The position numbers and the translations under genes were made by a program. DNA of 64,000 nucleotides, taken from positions 52,455-116,454 of the forward strand of contig NZ_WHNP01000028.1 in NCBI RefSeq assembly GCF_009362735.1, written 5' to 3'. Source of the DNA: Paraburkholderia franconis. GTDB taxonomy: Bacteria > Pseudomonadota > Gammaproteobacteria > Burkholderiales > Burkholderiaceae. Below, piece after piece: positions 45,400 to 55,034 of this stretch; position 1 is the first letter of the stretch, and every line of letters starts with the position of its first letter. The notes under the pieces were generated by a model, which saw nothing but the letters and a program-made list of their open reading frames with translations, had not been told where the DNA came from and did not search any database.

Positions 45400-45909
45400 A
45401 TGACCATCTACGTTGCGCTGTTGCGGGCCGTCAATGTCGGCGGTACCGGCAAGCTGCCGATGACCGAGCTTCGCCTGCTGTGCGAAGAAGCGGGCTTCGT
45501 CGACATACGCACGTACATTGCGAGCGGCAATGTCGTGTTCGAAAGCAAGCTCGCGCGGCGCGCGGTGCAAGCGGCGCTCGAAAGCCGTCTCGAAGCCTAT
45601 GCGGGCAAGCCTGTGGGCGTGCTGATCCGCACGGGCAAGGAAATGGCGGACGTGCTGCACGCCAATCCGTTCAGCGACGAAGCGCCGAACCGTACCGTCG
45701 CGATCTTTCTCGACGGCGCGCCGCCTGTCGATACGCTCGAACACATGACCGGCCAGAAAAACGAAAAGGTCGCGCTCGGCAAGCAGGAAATCTACGTGCA
45801 TTACGGCGAAGGGATGGCGAACTCGAAACTGAAGATTCCTGCCGCGAAAACAGGGACCGCGCGCAATATCAACACGATCGCGACGCTCGCCGAATGGGCC
45901 GCGCAATGA
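45400..45909 (+). CDS. DUF1697 family protein
   Basis: 169 residues. MTIYVALLRAVNVGGTGKLPM is the diagnostic DUF1697 N-terminus, with YIASGNVVFES and a C-terminal TGTARNINTIATLAEWA. The family has no established function; a nucleic-acid or nucleotide-related role has been guessed from structure. The ATG at 45400 gives the standard family start. It precedes the D-2-hydroxyacid dehydrogenase on the same strand. Confidence 0.88.
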   Translation: MTIYVALLRAVNVGGTGKLPMTELRLLCEEAGFVDIRTYIASGNVVFESKLARRAVQAALESRLEAYAGKPVGVLIRTGKEMADVLHANPFSDEAPNRTVAIFLDGAPPVDTLEHMTGQKNEKVALGKQEIYVHYGEGMANSKLKIPAAKTGTARNINTIATLAEWAAQ

Positions 45910-46042
45910 TGACGAGCGATGGCCCGGCCCGCTGCGGCCGATACCGCTTGTTGCTACACTGCGCGTTGCCGGTACTTTGTTGCAGCACCTCTCTTGCAGC
46001 GTCTCTTTTGCGGCACCCCCGTTTCCTGCTCGCGTCTCGCTC

Positions 46043-46975
46043 ATGAAACCGTCCCTGCTCGTACTGACCTCGCTTCTCGACGACAATCGCGAGCGCATCG
46101 CCGCGTCGTTTGACATCCTCTATGCGCCCACGCACGAAGCGCGCGCCGAATCGATCGCGAAGCACGGCGCTACGATTCGCGCGGTGCTGACGAGTGGCAC
46201 CACAGGCCTGAGCGCCGATGAAATCGACCGGTTGCCCGCGCTCGAACTGGTGAGCGCATTGGGCGCAGGCTACGAGAACATCGCGACGGACCATGCGCGC
46301 GCACGCGGCATCGTGCTCACGAACGGCGCGGGCGCTAACGACGATTGCGTCGCCGATCACGCGTTTGCATTGCTGCTGGCCGTTGTGCGCGACGTGCCCC
46401 AGCGCGACCGCGCGACACGAGACGGCATCTGGCGCGATGCGTTGCCGTTGCGGCCTTCGGTGTCGGGCAAGCGCCTTGGCGTCGTCGGCCTTGGGCATAT
46501 CGGCGAGAAGGTGGCGCGCCGCGCGGCCGGTTTCGATATCGACGTCGCGTATCACAATCGCAAGCCACGCGATGGCGTGACGCTGCGCTACTTCGACAAC
46601 CTGCGCGAACTCGCGCGCTGGAGCGAGTATCTCGTCGTGGCGACGCGGGGCGGCGCGGGCACGCATCATCTGATCGACGCGCACGTGCTCGAAGCATTGG
46701 GGCCGACAGGCTTCCTCGTCAACGTGTCGCGCGGCAGCGTCGTCGATACGGATGCGCTTGCGCATGCATTGAAAAATGGCGTGATCGCGGGAGCAGGGCT
46801 CGACGTGTACGAAAGCGAGCCGCATCCGCCGCAGTCGCTGCTGCATCTGAACAACGTCGTGCTCACGCCGCATGTGGCGGGAACGTCGCCGGAAGCGAAC
46901 GCGGCCTGTGTCGATACCTTCGTCGCGAACGCCACGCGCCACTTCGCGGGCGAAGACGTGCTCACGCCCATCTGA
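46043..46975 (+). CDS. D-2-hydroxyacid dehydrogenase (hydroxypyruvate/glyoxylate reductase-like)
   Basis: 310 residues. NAD(P)-binding LGVVGLGHIGEKVARRA at about 147-163 and the catalytic Arg (VATRGGAGT), Glu and His region (VLTPHVAGTSPEAN) are intact. It should reduce hydroxypyruvate or glyoxylate, or oxidise a D-2-hydroxyacid. An in-frame start at 45977 would add 22 residues; MKPSLLVL at 46043 is usual. A link to glycine/serine metabolism in this window is possible but not shown. Confidence 0.9.
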   Translation: MKPSLLVLTSLLDDNRERIAASFDILYAPTHEARAESIAKHGATIRAVLTSGTTGLSADEIDRLPALELVSALGAGYENIATDHARARGIVLTNGAGANDDCVADHAFALLLAVVRDVPQRDRATRDGIWRDALPLRPSVSGKRLGVVGLGHIGEKVARRAAGFDIDVAYHNRKPRDGVTLRYFDNLRELARWSEYLVVATRGGAGTHHLIDAHVLEALGPTGFLVNVSRGSVVDTDALAHALKNGVIAGAGLDVYESEPHPPQSLLHLNNVVLTPHVAGTSPEANAACVDTFVANATRHFAGEDVLTPI

Positions 46976-47034
46976 CCCGCATCTGACTCACCTTACGCTC
47001 ATCGGATTGCTCACCAGGCGAGGACCCCACGCAT

Positions 47035-47517
47035 ATGGCCAAACATACGGCACTGATCGAATGGAGCAGCAACGGCAGCCCGTTCACCGACAACCGCTAT
47101 AGCCGCGCACATCGCTGGACGTTCGACGGCGGCGCGGTCGTGCCCGCATCGAGTTCGCCGCACGTGGTGCGCGTGCCGTTCTCCGATCCCGCAGCTGTCG
47201 ATCCCGAAGAGGCGTACGTCGCGGCATTGTCGAGTTGCCACATGCTGTGGTTTCTGTCGATTGCAGCGGGTGAGGGTTATGTCGTGACCTCGTATCGCGA
47301 CGAAGCCGAAGGCACGATGGCGAAGAACGACGCGGGCAAGGAAGTGGTGACGCGTGTCGTGCTGAAACCGGCCGTTGCATTTGCGGGCTCGAAAGCGCCG
47401 AGCGATGATGCGCTTCGCCATCTGCATCATCTCGCGCACGATGCGTGTTTTCTGGCGAACTCGGTGAAGACGGCGATCGACGTCGAGGGAAGCTGGAGCT
47501 TCGACGCGGCGCATTGA
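47035..47517 (+). CDS. OsmC/Ohr-family peroxiredoxin-like protein
   Basis: 160 residues. Two conserved cysteines are present, in ALSSCHMLWFL and in DACFLANSVK, matching the peroxidatic and resolving positions of OsmC-fold proteins that reduce organic hydroperoxides. PSDDALRHLHHLAHDACF closes the fold. The start is the ATG at 47035, with GCGAGGA upstream. It forms its own unit. Confidence 0.9.
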   Translation: MAKHTALIEWSSNGSPFTDNRYSRAHRWTFDGGAVVPASSSPHVVRVPFSDPAAVDPEEAYVAALSSCHMLWFLSIAAGEGYVVTSYRDEAEGTMAKNDAGKEVVTRVVLKPAVAFAGSKAPSDDALRHLHHLAHDACFLANSVKTAIDVEGSWSFDAAH

Positions 47518-48286
47518 GCATTGCGGCGCGCAAGCAATGAAAAAAGCCGGCTCCACATGGTGCCATGAGGCCGGCGCGAAAGGGATTCTGGCCATTCCGA
47601 GGGCCATTGCCAGAACCCGAGAGAGTCGCCATTGTCCCGCACACCCCTGAAGATTTGCTTAACTGCGACGCCACTCGCTCAACACCTGGCGACACGATCG
47701 CGTTCAATACGCGCGTGTTCATCGACGTGGGGAACTGCGCGCACATAAACAGTTGGTAGGTGCTGGTTGCAACTGTGACATTCTTCATCCCTGTATGGGC
47801 GGTCGATTTCACCGCATCAGCGTCTCTTAAGTTTTGCGCGCTAAAATTTTGTGCGTTTCAATTGGTAAGCATGTCACTTTTTGACTCGACCAATTCGGAA
47901 TTACCGACCCCCACTGCACATCGCGCGCCACATTCAGTATTTTTCTCGCTATGCGGCAATCGAATGGGGAAGAACTTCCGCGCCCCATACACAGCCTTCT
48001 GACGCTGTGTCCCGCTCGCCACAGTCAATCGTGTCTTATGTAAAGGATCGTTACCTGGAGGTCGGCCGTGGCCTCTGCGCGATCCGTGCCGCGAAACTTT
48101 TTTCCCCTTTGGAAACGTGCGTTTGCGCGCGGACTGCGTGTGCAGAGCGCTCAAAATCGCCAACGTGTAGTCGCGATTCGACGTTTTCAAACAGTAACAA
48201 CCGCTGATGCATAACGGGTCGCGATTCCGTTAATTTTTGAGTAACCGATCGCGAACGAGTTCCCGGGGACGTAATGCTGTCGGTGC
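47518..48286. other. 769-base intergenic region with a leftward terminator
   Basis: No frame here shows family likeness. Its left end contains the hairpin at 47540-47575 whose T-run is on the minus strand. The middle (47800-47960) is markedly AT-rich with TTTTG-rich tracts. It must hold the promoter of the enhancer-binding-like gene. Confidence 0.45.
47540..47575 (-). terminator. Hairpin with T-run on the minus strand
   Basis: Nested arms GCCGG/CCGGC and CATGG/CCATG (47546-47575). On the minus strand they are followed by TTTTTTC. Reading left from the intergenic region, it would end a leftward transcript arriving at osmC. There is no annotated minus-strand gene feeding it. Confidence 0.6.
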
Positions 48287-49657
48287 ATGTCGACCAATCG
48301 AGGCGGGAAAACCGATTACATCATGGACCTCAAGCTAAAGCGGCTCTATCACGTGTGCAACCCTGAACTGGCGTGCCTCGACGGCAATCTGCCGGCGGAG
48401 TTATGGCGTATTCGCTGCATCGATGTTCGCGAGAGGCAAGGCGCTGCATTGCTAGCCGATGATCGAGCTGCCGGTTTGATCGAGTTCTCGTCTCTGACCA
48501 TTCCGGATGATCTGAACGAAGTCGACGTACTGACAAAAGCGAGTGCTGAAATCAGTTGGGTCGCCGTCGTGACCAAGGCGCACCTGAACGATCCGGAAAT
48601 ACGCCGGATCGTGCGCACGCGCTGCGTGAGCTACATCACGCTGCCCGCTGCCGCCGAGCTGATCGCGCAGACCATCGATCGCGTGTATGAAACTTCGACG
48701 GGCGACGGTGACGAACGCAAGAGCACGGACGACGACTCGCCGGCGATGATTGGCGCGTGCGCTGCGATGACCGACGCGCGCGCGGCGATCCGGCGCGCGT
48801 GCGAGCACGAGCGGCCCGTGATGATCGTCGGCGAATCGGGGAGCGGCAAGACGATGACGGCAACGGCGGTCCATTCGGGTTCCGTGCGCCGCGATGGACC
48901 ATGGGTATCGATCCATTGCGCAGCGTACGCGCCCGAGCGGATCGCAGCAGAACTATTTGGCGACGGGGAGAGCAAAGTCGAAGGGGGCAATCAGCGATCC
49001 CGCCTGGAAATGGCGGAGGGCGGTTCACTGTATATAGACGGCATCTGCGAACTACCGCTTGCGGCGCAACAACGTCTCGCAGATCTGCTCGACAGTGGGC
49101 CGCGCAATGTGCGCATCATCTGCTCGACACATTTCGACTTGCAACGCGCGACGCAAGAACATCGTCTGCATCCGCGCCTTGTCGCGTTGTTCGCGGGGAA
49201 TACGATCACGCTTCCGGCGCTGCGCGATCGCGGCGCCGATATCCGTCTGCTCGCATCCTGGCTGCTGATGAGCTTTCGCTCCGATTCGCGGCATGGCGTG
49301 CAAGGTTTTTCCGCCTGCGCATGGGAAGCGCTCGACACGCACACATGGCCCGGCAACGTACAGGAATTGATCAACCGCATCCGGCGCGCGATTGTCGTCG
49401 GCAAAGGTCAGCTGATCTCGGCTGCTGATCTCGGTTTCGACAAGGTCGCGCAGGTCCCGTTGCTGAGGTCAGCCGACGAGACGGACGAGGTTCCCGAATG
49501 GGCCGCCGTCGAACTCGCCGTCGCACGCAATCAGGGCCGGCTCGATGCGGCCGCGACAGAGCTGCACATTTCGAAAGTCCTGCTCTCGCGGATGCTCGCG
49601 TCGGACTACAAGCGGGTCGCGCCGACGGACGCCGTGCTACAGGCGGATTCCGCGTAA
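48287..49657 (+). CDS. VpsR-like degenerate enhancer-binding protein
   Basis: 456 residues (an ATG at 48323 would drop 12). The N-terminal domain (LYHVCNPELACLDG...) resembles VpsR-type regulators and has no Asp-phosphorylation pocket. The AAA+ domain keeps Walker A GESGSGKT (182-189) and an arginine-finger region, but the GAFTGA loop that contacts sigma-54 is replaced by KVEGGNQR (about 230-237) and Walker B reads LYIDGI (the catalytic Glu is Gly252). A Fis-type C-terminal helix-turn-helix (LDAAATELHISKVLLSRML) remains. It probably regulates with sigma-70 polymerase and may bind a nucleotide such as c-di-GMP; that is inference. Confidence 0.85.
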   Translation: MSTNRGGKTDYIMDLKLKRLYHVCNPELACLDGNLPAELWRIRCIDVRERQGAALLADDRAAGLIEFSSLTIPDDLNEVDVLTKASAEISWVAVVTKAHLNDPEIRRIVRTRCVSYITLPAAAELIAQTIDRVYETSTGDGDERKSTDDDSPAMIGACAAMTDARAAIRRACEHERPVMIVGESGSGKTMTATAVHSGSVRRDGPWVSIHCAAYAPERIAAELFGDGESKVEGGNQRSRLEMAEGGSLYIDGICELPLAAQQRLADLLDSGPRNVRIICSTHFDLQRATQEHRLHPRLVALFAGNTITLPALRDRGADIRLLASWLLMSFRSDSRHGVQGFSACAWEALDTHTWPGNVQELINRIRRAIVVGKGQLISAADLGFDKVAQVPLLRSADETDEVPEWAAVELAVARNQGRLDAAATELHISKVLLSRMLASDYKRVAPTDAVLQADSA

Positions 49658-49707
49658 GCCGAAGCAAAACCGCTTGTGCGCATGTTGAAATGCGCTTCAC
49701 CAACAGT

Positions 49708-49728
49708 TACACAATCCATTTTTGTGTA
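49708..49728. promoter_or_regulatory. Inverted repeat TACACAA-N7-TTGTGTA
   Basis: Seven-base perfect arms separated by seven bases, between the enhancer-binding-like gene and the metallophosphoesterase. The stem is too AT-rich for a strong terminator, so it is a candidate operator. Confidence 0.5.
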
Positions 49729-49893
49729 GCACCTGGCGACATTTCCACGCGCTATGCTTCGTCTTATCGATGCCGCTCGCGCGTAGCGGCGCTCTTTGCC
49801 ATTACTTTCAAAAGGAATTCTTTGCTAATTTTGATGCCGCTTTTTTGCGGAATTCACCATTGTATTTTGTCGTTATTTCGTTCACTGTGAGCC

Positions 49894-51126
49894 ATGAAAG
49901 AGCCCTATCGCGCTGTTATCCGTTATCCGCGTAATGACTCAGGTCGTGACTTCGTCGTGGGCGACATTCACGGCTGCTTCGGGCAATTGCGCGCAGCACT
50001 CGAAGCCCGCCGTTTCGATCCGAAACGTGACCGGCTGTTCGCCGTCGGCGACCTGGTCGACCGAGGGCCGGAATCCGATTGCGTGCTGGAAGCCGTCGAG
50101 CGCTATCGCATCAAGTCCGTCAAGGGCAATCACGAAGATGTCATCGTGCGCTGGCATCACGGCGAAGAGCAGGCGCTCTCGCTGCTGGGCAACGGCGCGA
50201 ACTGGCTGCTCGATCGCGCCGAGGACATGGACTGGATCGACCACATCGCCGACTACATGGCGTCGTTGCCGTATGTGATCGAGATCGAAACGGAACACGG
50301 AATCATCGGCATCGTGCACGCGGATTCGCCCGTGTCGGACTGGGCGACGTTCGTGCGTGAAATCGAACGCGAGTCGCCCAACGGCACGATGCGACGCAAG
50401 GCCATCTGGGCGCGCACACGCTGGAAGACGTATCAGCCGCATTCCGAGCCTTCGCGCAGCACGTTGCGAGGCCTGCTCGACAGGGCGAAGCGCAGCGTGC
50501 GCTCGCAGGCGCATGCGACGGGGCACGTCGACAACGTGACGGCCGTGATCGTCGGCCATACGCCTGTGTCCGGCGTCACCGCGAAAGACAACGTGATCAA
50601 TATCGACACGGGCGCCGTATACGGCGGCAAGCTCACGATCATGGATCTCGCGGACGTGCCGCAGTGGGTCGAAGTGTTCGACCGTTCGTCCGTGGGTGCA
50701 TCAGCGCCTGTTCGACAACAGCCCGTTCATGAGCAACCGGCTCATGGGGAGCTTGATCGCGAAGAGCCAGCGCTTCATGAGCCTGCGATGTCGGAGCGTT
50801 TGATTCGACGCAATCCTGGCTTCGCACCCGAGCCGATGGCCGAAAATGCCGTGGCCGAAGCGGTACCCGTGGCGGCGGAGTCGCCTGTGATGGCAGAGAG
50901 CTTCGCTGCCGCGCAGAGTCCTGCGACGACGGCCACTGCAAGTCCCGTCATCGAGCAGGAGATTGCGGACGACGCGCCGCAACTCGCGCCCGAATCCCAG
51001 CCTAAACAGGAGCCGTTGACGTCGTTTGCATCGCAAGGCATGCACATCACAGTGCGCATGAGCCTGCACAGCTTCGTGAACGACGGGCGTTCAACGGCCG
51101 ATACCTCCGACCCGCATCGGCGGTAG
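49894..51126 (+). CDS. Metallophosphoesterase (PrpA/PPP-like) with disordered tail
   Basis: 410 residues. The PPP-family motifs are in order: GDIHGCFGQL (GDxHG, 23-27), GDLVDRGPESD, GNHEDV and later VIVGHTPVSG, with NIDTGAVYGGKLT, so the two-metal site is complete. The next 150 residues are Pro/Glu/Ala-rich and low-complexity, ending in MHITVRMSLHSFVND. Relatives dephosphorylate proteins or dinucleoside polyphosphates. It follows the enhancer-binding-like gene after 236 bases that contain an inverted repeat. Confidence 0.9.
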   Translation: MKEPYRAVIRYPRNDSGRDFVVGDIHGCFGQLRAALEARRFDPKRDRLFAVGDLVDRGPESDCVLEAVERYRIKSVKGNHEDVIVRWHHGEEQALSLLGNGANWLLDRAEDMDWIDHIADYMASLPYVIEIETEHGIIGIVHADSPVSDWATFVREIERESPNGTMRRKAIWARTRWKTYQPHSEPSRSTLRGLLDRAKRSVRSQAHATGHVDNVTAVIVGHTPVSGVTAKDNVINIDTGAVYGGKLTIMDLADVPQWVEVFDRSSVGASAPVRQQPVHEQPAHGELDREEPALHEPAMSERLIRRNPGFAPEPMAENAVAEAVPVAAESPVMAESFAAAQSPATTATASPVIEQEIADDAPQLAPESQPKQEPLTSFASQGMHITVRMSLHSFVNDGRSTADTSDPHRR

Positions 51127-51192
51127 CCCGATGCCGTGACACCGGATCGCATGCCGTCTTGCGAGTGTGACGCCGGCCGCGATCGACGGCAT

Positions 51193-51393
51193 TCAGCGCA
51201 CCGCATGCATCCCTAGACGTATGAGCAGATCGCGGCCGCGCGCGCTGATCTGCAATGCTGCCGCACCGCCGCGATCACGCACTTCGATGAGTTCGTAATG
51301 ACGCAAAGCGAGCACGTCGGGGTCAAGTGATTCGAGACGGTGTTCATTGCTGTTCACCAGCATGAGCGTCGCGATTTCGTGAGGGCTCAACAT
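51193..51393 (-). CDS. Small hypothetical winged-helix-like protein
   Basis: 66 residues from an ATG at 51393 preceded by GGAGGTG, a strong ribosome site. MLSPHEIATLMLV...LDPDVLALRHYELIEVRD...LQISARGRDLLIRLGM looks like a compact winged helix-like fold. I recognise no named family. Its stop faces that of the phosphoesterase gene across 66 bases. Confidence 0.65.
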   Translation of the reverse strand: MLSPHEIATLMLVNSNEHRLESLDPDVLALRHYELIEVRDRGGAAALQISARGRDLLIRLGMHAVR

Positions 51394-51706
51394 CGGGACA
51401 CCTCCATAGTCGAGTGAGCGATCAGTCCCGCACATGCTAATCGGACGTCGCTACAGTTTGACTACGGATGTGTTTCATGACGTTACGCCGTGACAGGTTT
51501 GACGGTCGTGAAAGGACGCGGCTTGCGCGTGCGCGCGCGGTCATGCGCGGAATGGGGCTCGACAGATGGCGCGTGGCTGTAACAGGCTTACGCGCGGGTA
51601 AGCCCGATACAGCAAACGGAAAGCACGCTGACGATTGACGACACGCGAGACGACCCGCGAGACGACACGCGAGCGATGCGACGATGCGGCGATGCGAGGC
51701 TCGAAA

Positions 51707-53149
51707 TCAGCGGGCGTCGTCGACGGCGACGCGGTACTCCGCTGCGTCGTCATCGACTTTCGACACGAGCGTTTCGAGCGACAGGCCCTTCGTCTCGATG
51801 CCCATCGCCCACACGGCGAGCGCTGCGACGCCGAACGACAGCGCGCCGAGCGTAAACACGCCGCCTTGTCCGAAGATGGGCAGCACGACGCCGACTGCAT
51901 AGGGGCCGATCAGCGAGCCGACACGGCCGATCGCCGACGCGAAGCCCGAACCCGTGGCCCGCGCGCCCGTGCCGTACAACTCGGGCGTGTAGGTGTAGAG
52001 CACGGCCCACATGCCGAACAGGAAGAACTGCATCGCGAGGCCCGTGCAGATCAGCAGCGTCACGCTATCCGCGTGCAGCGCCGTCTGTCCGTACAGATAG
52101 GCCATGACGCCGCCGCCCGCCAGCGACGCGATACAGGTCGGCTTGCGGCCCCAGCGTTCGACGAGCCATGCGGCGCACAGAAAGCCCGGCACGCCGCCGA
52201 GCGAAATGAGCACCGTATAGAGCACCGATTTCGTCACGGCGAAGCCCGCCTGCTGCATCAATGCGCCGAGCCACGACGTGAGGCCATAGAAGCCGAGCAG
52301 CGCGAAGAACCACAGCGCCCACACCATGATCGTGCGCTGGCGGTACGCGCCGCTCCAAATTTCGCGAAACGCGCCGTGTTTCGAACGCGGGGCGGGATCG
52401 GCGAGCATCGACGGCGCGGGCAGCGAACGGATGCCTTTCGACTTCATCACCTTCGCTTCGATTTGCCCGAGCACGGCATCGGCTTGCGCGTGGCGTCCGC
52501 GATGTTCGAGCCAGCGCGGCGACTCGGGCACGATGCGGCGCACGATCAGCACGAAGACGGCGGGAATCGCGAGCAACGCGAACACCGTGCGCCAGCCGAA
52601 TTGCGGCAGCACGAGGAACGACACGCAGCCCGCCGCGATGAAGCCCAATGGCCAGAAACCGTCCATCAGCGCGACGAGACGTCCGCGTGACGCCGTCGGC
52701 ACGAACTCGGAGAGGAGCGTCTGCGCAATCGGGAACTCCATCCCCATGCCGATGCCGAGCAGCACGCGATACACGATCAATGCGTCGACGCTTTGCGCCG
52801 TCGAGCACAGATACGATGCGGCGCCCCACAGCACCATGCTCCACTGGAACACGGGCCGGCGCCCGAAGCGATCGGCGAACAGGCCCGCGACGGCGGCGCC
52901 CAGCACCATGCCGAAGAAGCTCGCGCTGGCGACGAGCCCGGCCGTCGCGCTCGACAGGCCGAACTCGGTCTTGATCGAGCCGAGCACGAAGGTCATCGTG
53001 CCCAGATCGACGGAGTCGAAAAAGAACGCGATCGCGATGATGATGAAGATGGTGCGGTGATAGCCCGAGAAAGGCAGGCGTTCGAGACGCGCTGCGGCGC
53101 TGGCTCTTTTCGTGGACGAAGAGACGGATGAAGAAGCGTTGGTCGGCAT
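51707..53149 (-). CDS. MFS transporter (SP/AAHS-like, 12 TM)
   Basis: 480 residues with 12 predicted spans. N-terminal FSGYHRTIFIIIAIAFFFDSVDLG and motif A GLFADRFGRRPVFQ at about 89-102, PESPRWLEHRGR between TM6 and 7, and a second WLVERWGRKPT in the C-half are the classic sugar/organic-acid porter features. The substrate is unknown; it is immediately downstream of betIBA, so uptake of a choline-like or aromatic compound is conceivable. There is a gap of 158 bases to the betA stop. Confidence 0.88.
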   Translation of the reverse strand: MPTNASSSVSSSTKRASAAARLERLPFSGYHRTIFIIIAIAFFFDSVDLGTMTFVLGSIKTEFGLSSATAGLVASASFFGMVLGAAVAGLFADRFGRRPVFQWSMVLWGAASYLCSTAQSVDALIVYRVLLGIGMGMEFPIAQTLLSEFVPTASRGRLVALMDGFWPLGFIAAGCVSFLVLPQFGWRTVFALLAIPAVFVLIVRRIVPESPRWLEHRGRHAQADAVLGQIEAKVMKSKGIRSLPAPSMLADPAPRSKHGAFREIWSGAYRQRTIMVWALWFFALLGFYGLTSWLGALMQQAGFAVTKSVLYTVLISLGGVPGFLCAAWLVERWGRKPTCIASLAGGGVMAYLYGQTALHADSVTLLICTGLAMQFFLFGMWAVLYTYTPELYGTGARATGSGFASAIGRVGSLIGPYAVGVVLPIFGQGGVFTLGALSFGVAALAVWAMGIETKGLSLETLVSKVDDDAAEYRVAVDDAR

Positions 53150-53307
53150 GGCATCCTCGAATGGATGAAGGAATAGGCCGGTGTTCTGTTGCTCCGGTCC
53201 GTTCCAGTAGACGCCGCCATTAATCCGTCATATAGAACAGATTCGGCATTGCAGTGGAACGTGTGCGTCATCGGCGGATGAAGCACACGGCCCGTGAATG
53301 CCCGTCA

Positions 53308-55023
53308 TTACGTATGCGTCGCCATGTTCCGTGCCTGTGCATGTGCAACGATATTCGCGCCACGCGCTGGTGCGCCGTTCGCCACGTAGTAGGGCGCGGT
53401 CGAGCGCGCGAGCGGCTTGCGTCCGCGAATGCGATCGGCGATTTTTTCCGCGAGCATGATGGTCGGCGCGTTCAGGTTGCCCGTCGTGATGCGCGGCATG
53501 ATCGATGCGTCGACGACGCGCAGGCCTTCGAGACCATGCACGCGACCCTCGCTATCGACGACGGCCATGTCGTCGTAGCCCATCGCGCACGAACACGACG
53601 GATGGTACGCAGTCTCTGCGCGTGCGCGCACGAACGCGTCGATCTGCGCATCGGTTTGCAGTTCCGCGCCGGGGCTCAGTTCGCGGCCGCGAAAACGGTC
53701 GAGCGCCGGTTGCGCGATGATCTCGCGCGTGATGCGGATCGCGTCGCGGAACTCGCGCCAGTCGAGCGCTTCGGCCATGTAGTTGAAGAGAATCGACGGA
53801 TGCTTGCGTGGATCGCGTGAGCGCAGCTTCACGCGGCCGCGGCTAGGCGAGCGCATCGAGCCGACGTGCGCCTGGAAGCCGTGCATCCTGATCGCATTCG
53901 TGCCGTTGTAGTTGATCGCGACGGGCAGGAAGTGATACTGGATATTCGGCCACGGGTCGTCATCGCGCGTGCGAATGAAGCCGCCCGCTTCGAAATGATT
54001 GCTCGCGCCAATGCCCGTGCCCTTCAGCATCCATTCGATGCCGATCGCGGGCTGATTGCGCAGCAGCAGCGCGGGATAGAGCGACACGGCCTCCTTGCAC
54101 TCGTACTGCATGTACATCTCGAGATGATCCTGCAAGTTCTGGCCCACGCCGGGCAGATCCAGGACGACGGGAATGTCGAATTCGCGCAGGCACGCGCCGG
54201 GGCCGACGCCCGAGCGTTGCAGGATCTGCGGCGATGCAATCGCGCCGCTGCAGAGCAGCACTTCACGGCGCGCATGCACGGTGATCTGCGCCTGACCATC
54301 CAGATACACGACGCCTTGCGCGCGCTTGCCGCTGAACAGAATGCGATCGGTGGTCGCGTGCGTGACGATCGTGAGATTCGCGCGCTGCTTCGCCTGATCC
54401 AGGTAGCCGCGCGCGGTGCTTGCGCGGCGGCCGTTCGCCGTCACGGTGCGGTCCATCGGGCCGAAGCCTTCCTGCCGATAGCCGTTGAGATCGTCGGTGC
54501 GCGGATAGCCGGCCTGCACGCCCGCTTCGACCATCGCTTCGAAGAGGGGATTCACGCCGGACTTGCTGGTCGTCACATGCACAGGGCCGTCGCCGCCGTG
54601 GTAGTCGTTCGCGCCGATATCGCGCGTCTCCGCCTTGCGGAAATACGGCAGGCAATCCAGATAGGTCCAGTTTTCAAGGCCTTTTCGTTCGGCCCAGCCG
54701 TCATAGTCGAGCGCATTGCCGCGGATATAGCACATGCCGTTGATCAGCGACGAGCCGCCCAGCCCCTTGCCGCGTCCGCATTCCATGCGGCGATTGTTCA
54801 TGAACGGCTCGGGGTCCGTTTCATACGCCCAGTTGTAGCGGCGTCCCTGCAATGGATACGCGAGCGCGGCGGGCATTTGCGTGCGAAAGTCGAAGCGATA
54901 GTCGGGGCCGCCCGCTTCGAGCAGCAGCACGGTCACGTCGCGGTCTTCCGTCAGACGCGTCGCGAGCACGTTGCCCGCCGATCCCGCGCCGATGATGATG
55001 TAGTCGTACTCTTTCGCTGCCAT
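53308..55023 (-). CDS. betA: Choline dehydrogenase
   Basis: 571 residues, GMC oxidoreductase. The FAD motif GAGSAGNVLATRLTED is at the N-terminus, the GMC signature GRGKGLGGSSLINGMCYIRG is present, and catalytic His lies in AETAYHPSCSCAMG. It oxidises choline to betaine aldehyde at the inner membrane, passing electrons to the quinone pool. It is last in betIBA, 11 bases after betB. Confidence 0.97.
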   Translation of the reverse strand: MAAKEYDYIIIGAGSAGNVLATRLTEDRDVTVLLLEAGGPDYRFDFRTQMPAALAYPLQGRRYNWAYETDPEPFMNNRRMECGRGKGLGGSSLINGMCYIRGNALDYDGWAERKGLENWTYLDCLPYFRKAETRDIGANDYHGGDGPVHVTTSKSGVNPLFEAMVEAGVQAGYPRTDDLNGYRQEGFGPMDRTVTANGRRASTARGYLDQAKQRANLTIVTHATTDRILFSGKRAQGVVYLDGQAQITVHARREVLLCSGAIASPQILQRSGVGPGACLREFDIPVVLDLPGVGQNLQDHLEMYMQYECKEAVSLYPALLLRNQPAIGIEWMLKGTGIGASNHFEAGGFIRTRDDDPWPNIQYHFLPVAINYNGTNAIRMHGFQAHVGSMRSPSRGRVKLRSRDPRKHPSILFNYMAEALDWREFRDAIRITREIIAQPALDRFRGRELSPGAELQTDAQIDAFVRARAETAYHPSCSCAMGYDDMAVVDSEGRVHGLEGLRVVDASIMPRITTGNLNAPTIMLAEKIADRIRGRKPLARSTAPYYVANGAPARGANIVAHAQARNMATHT

Positions 55024-55034
55024 GCTGCGCTCCC

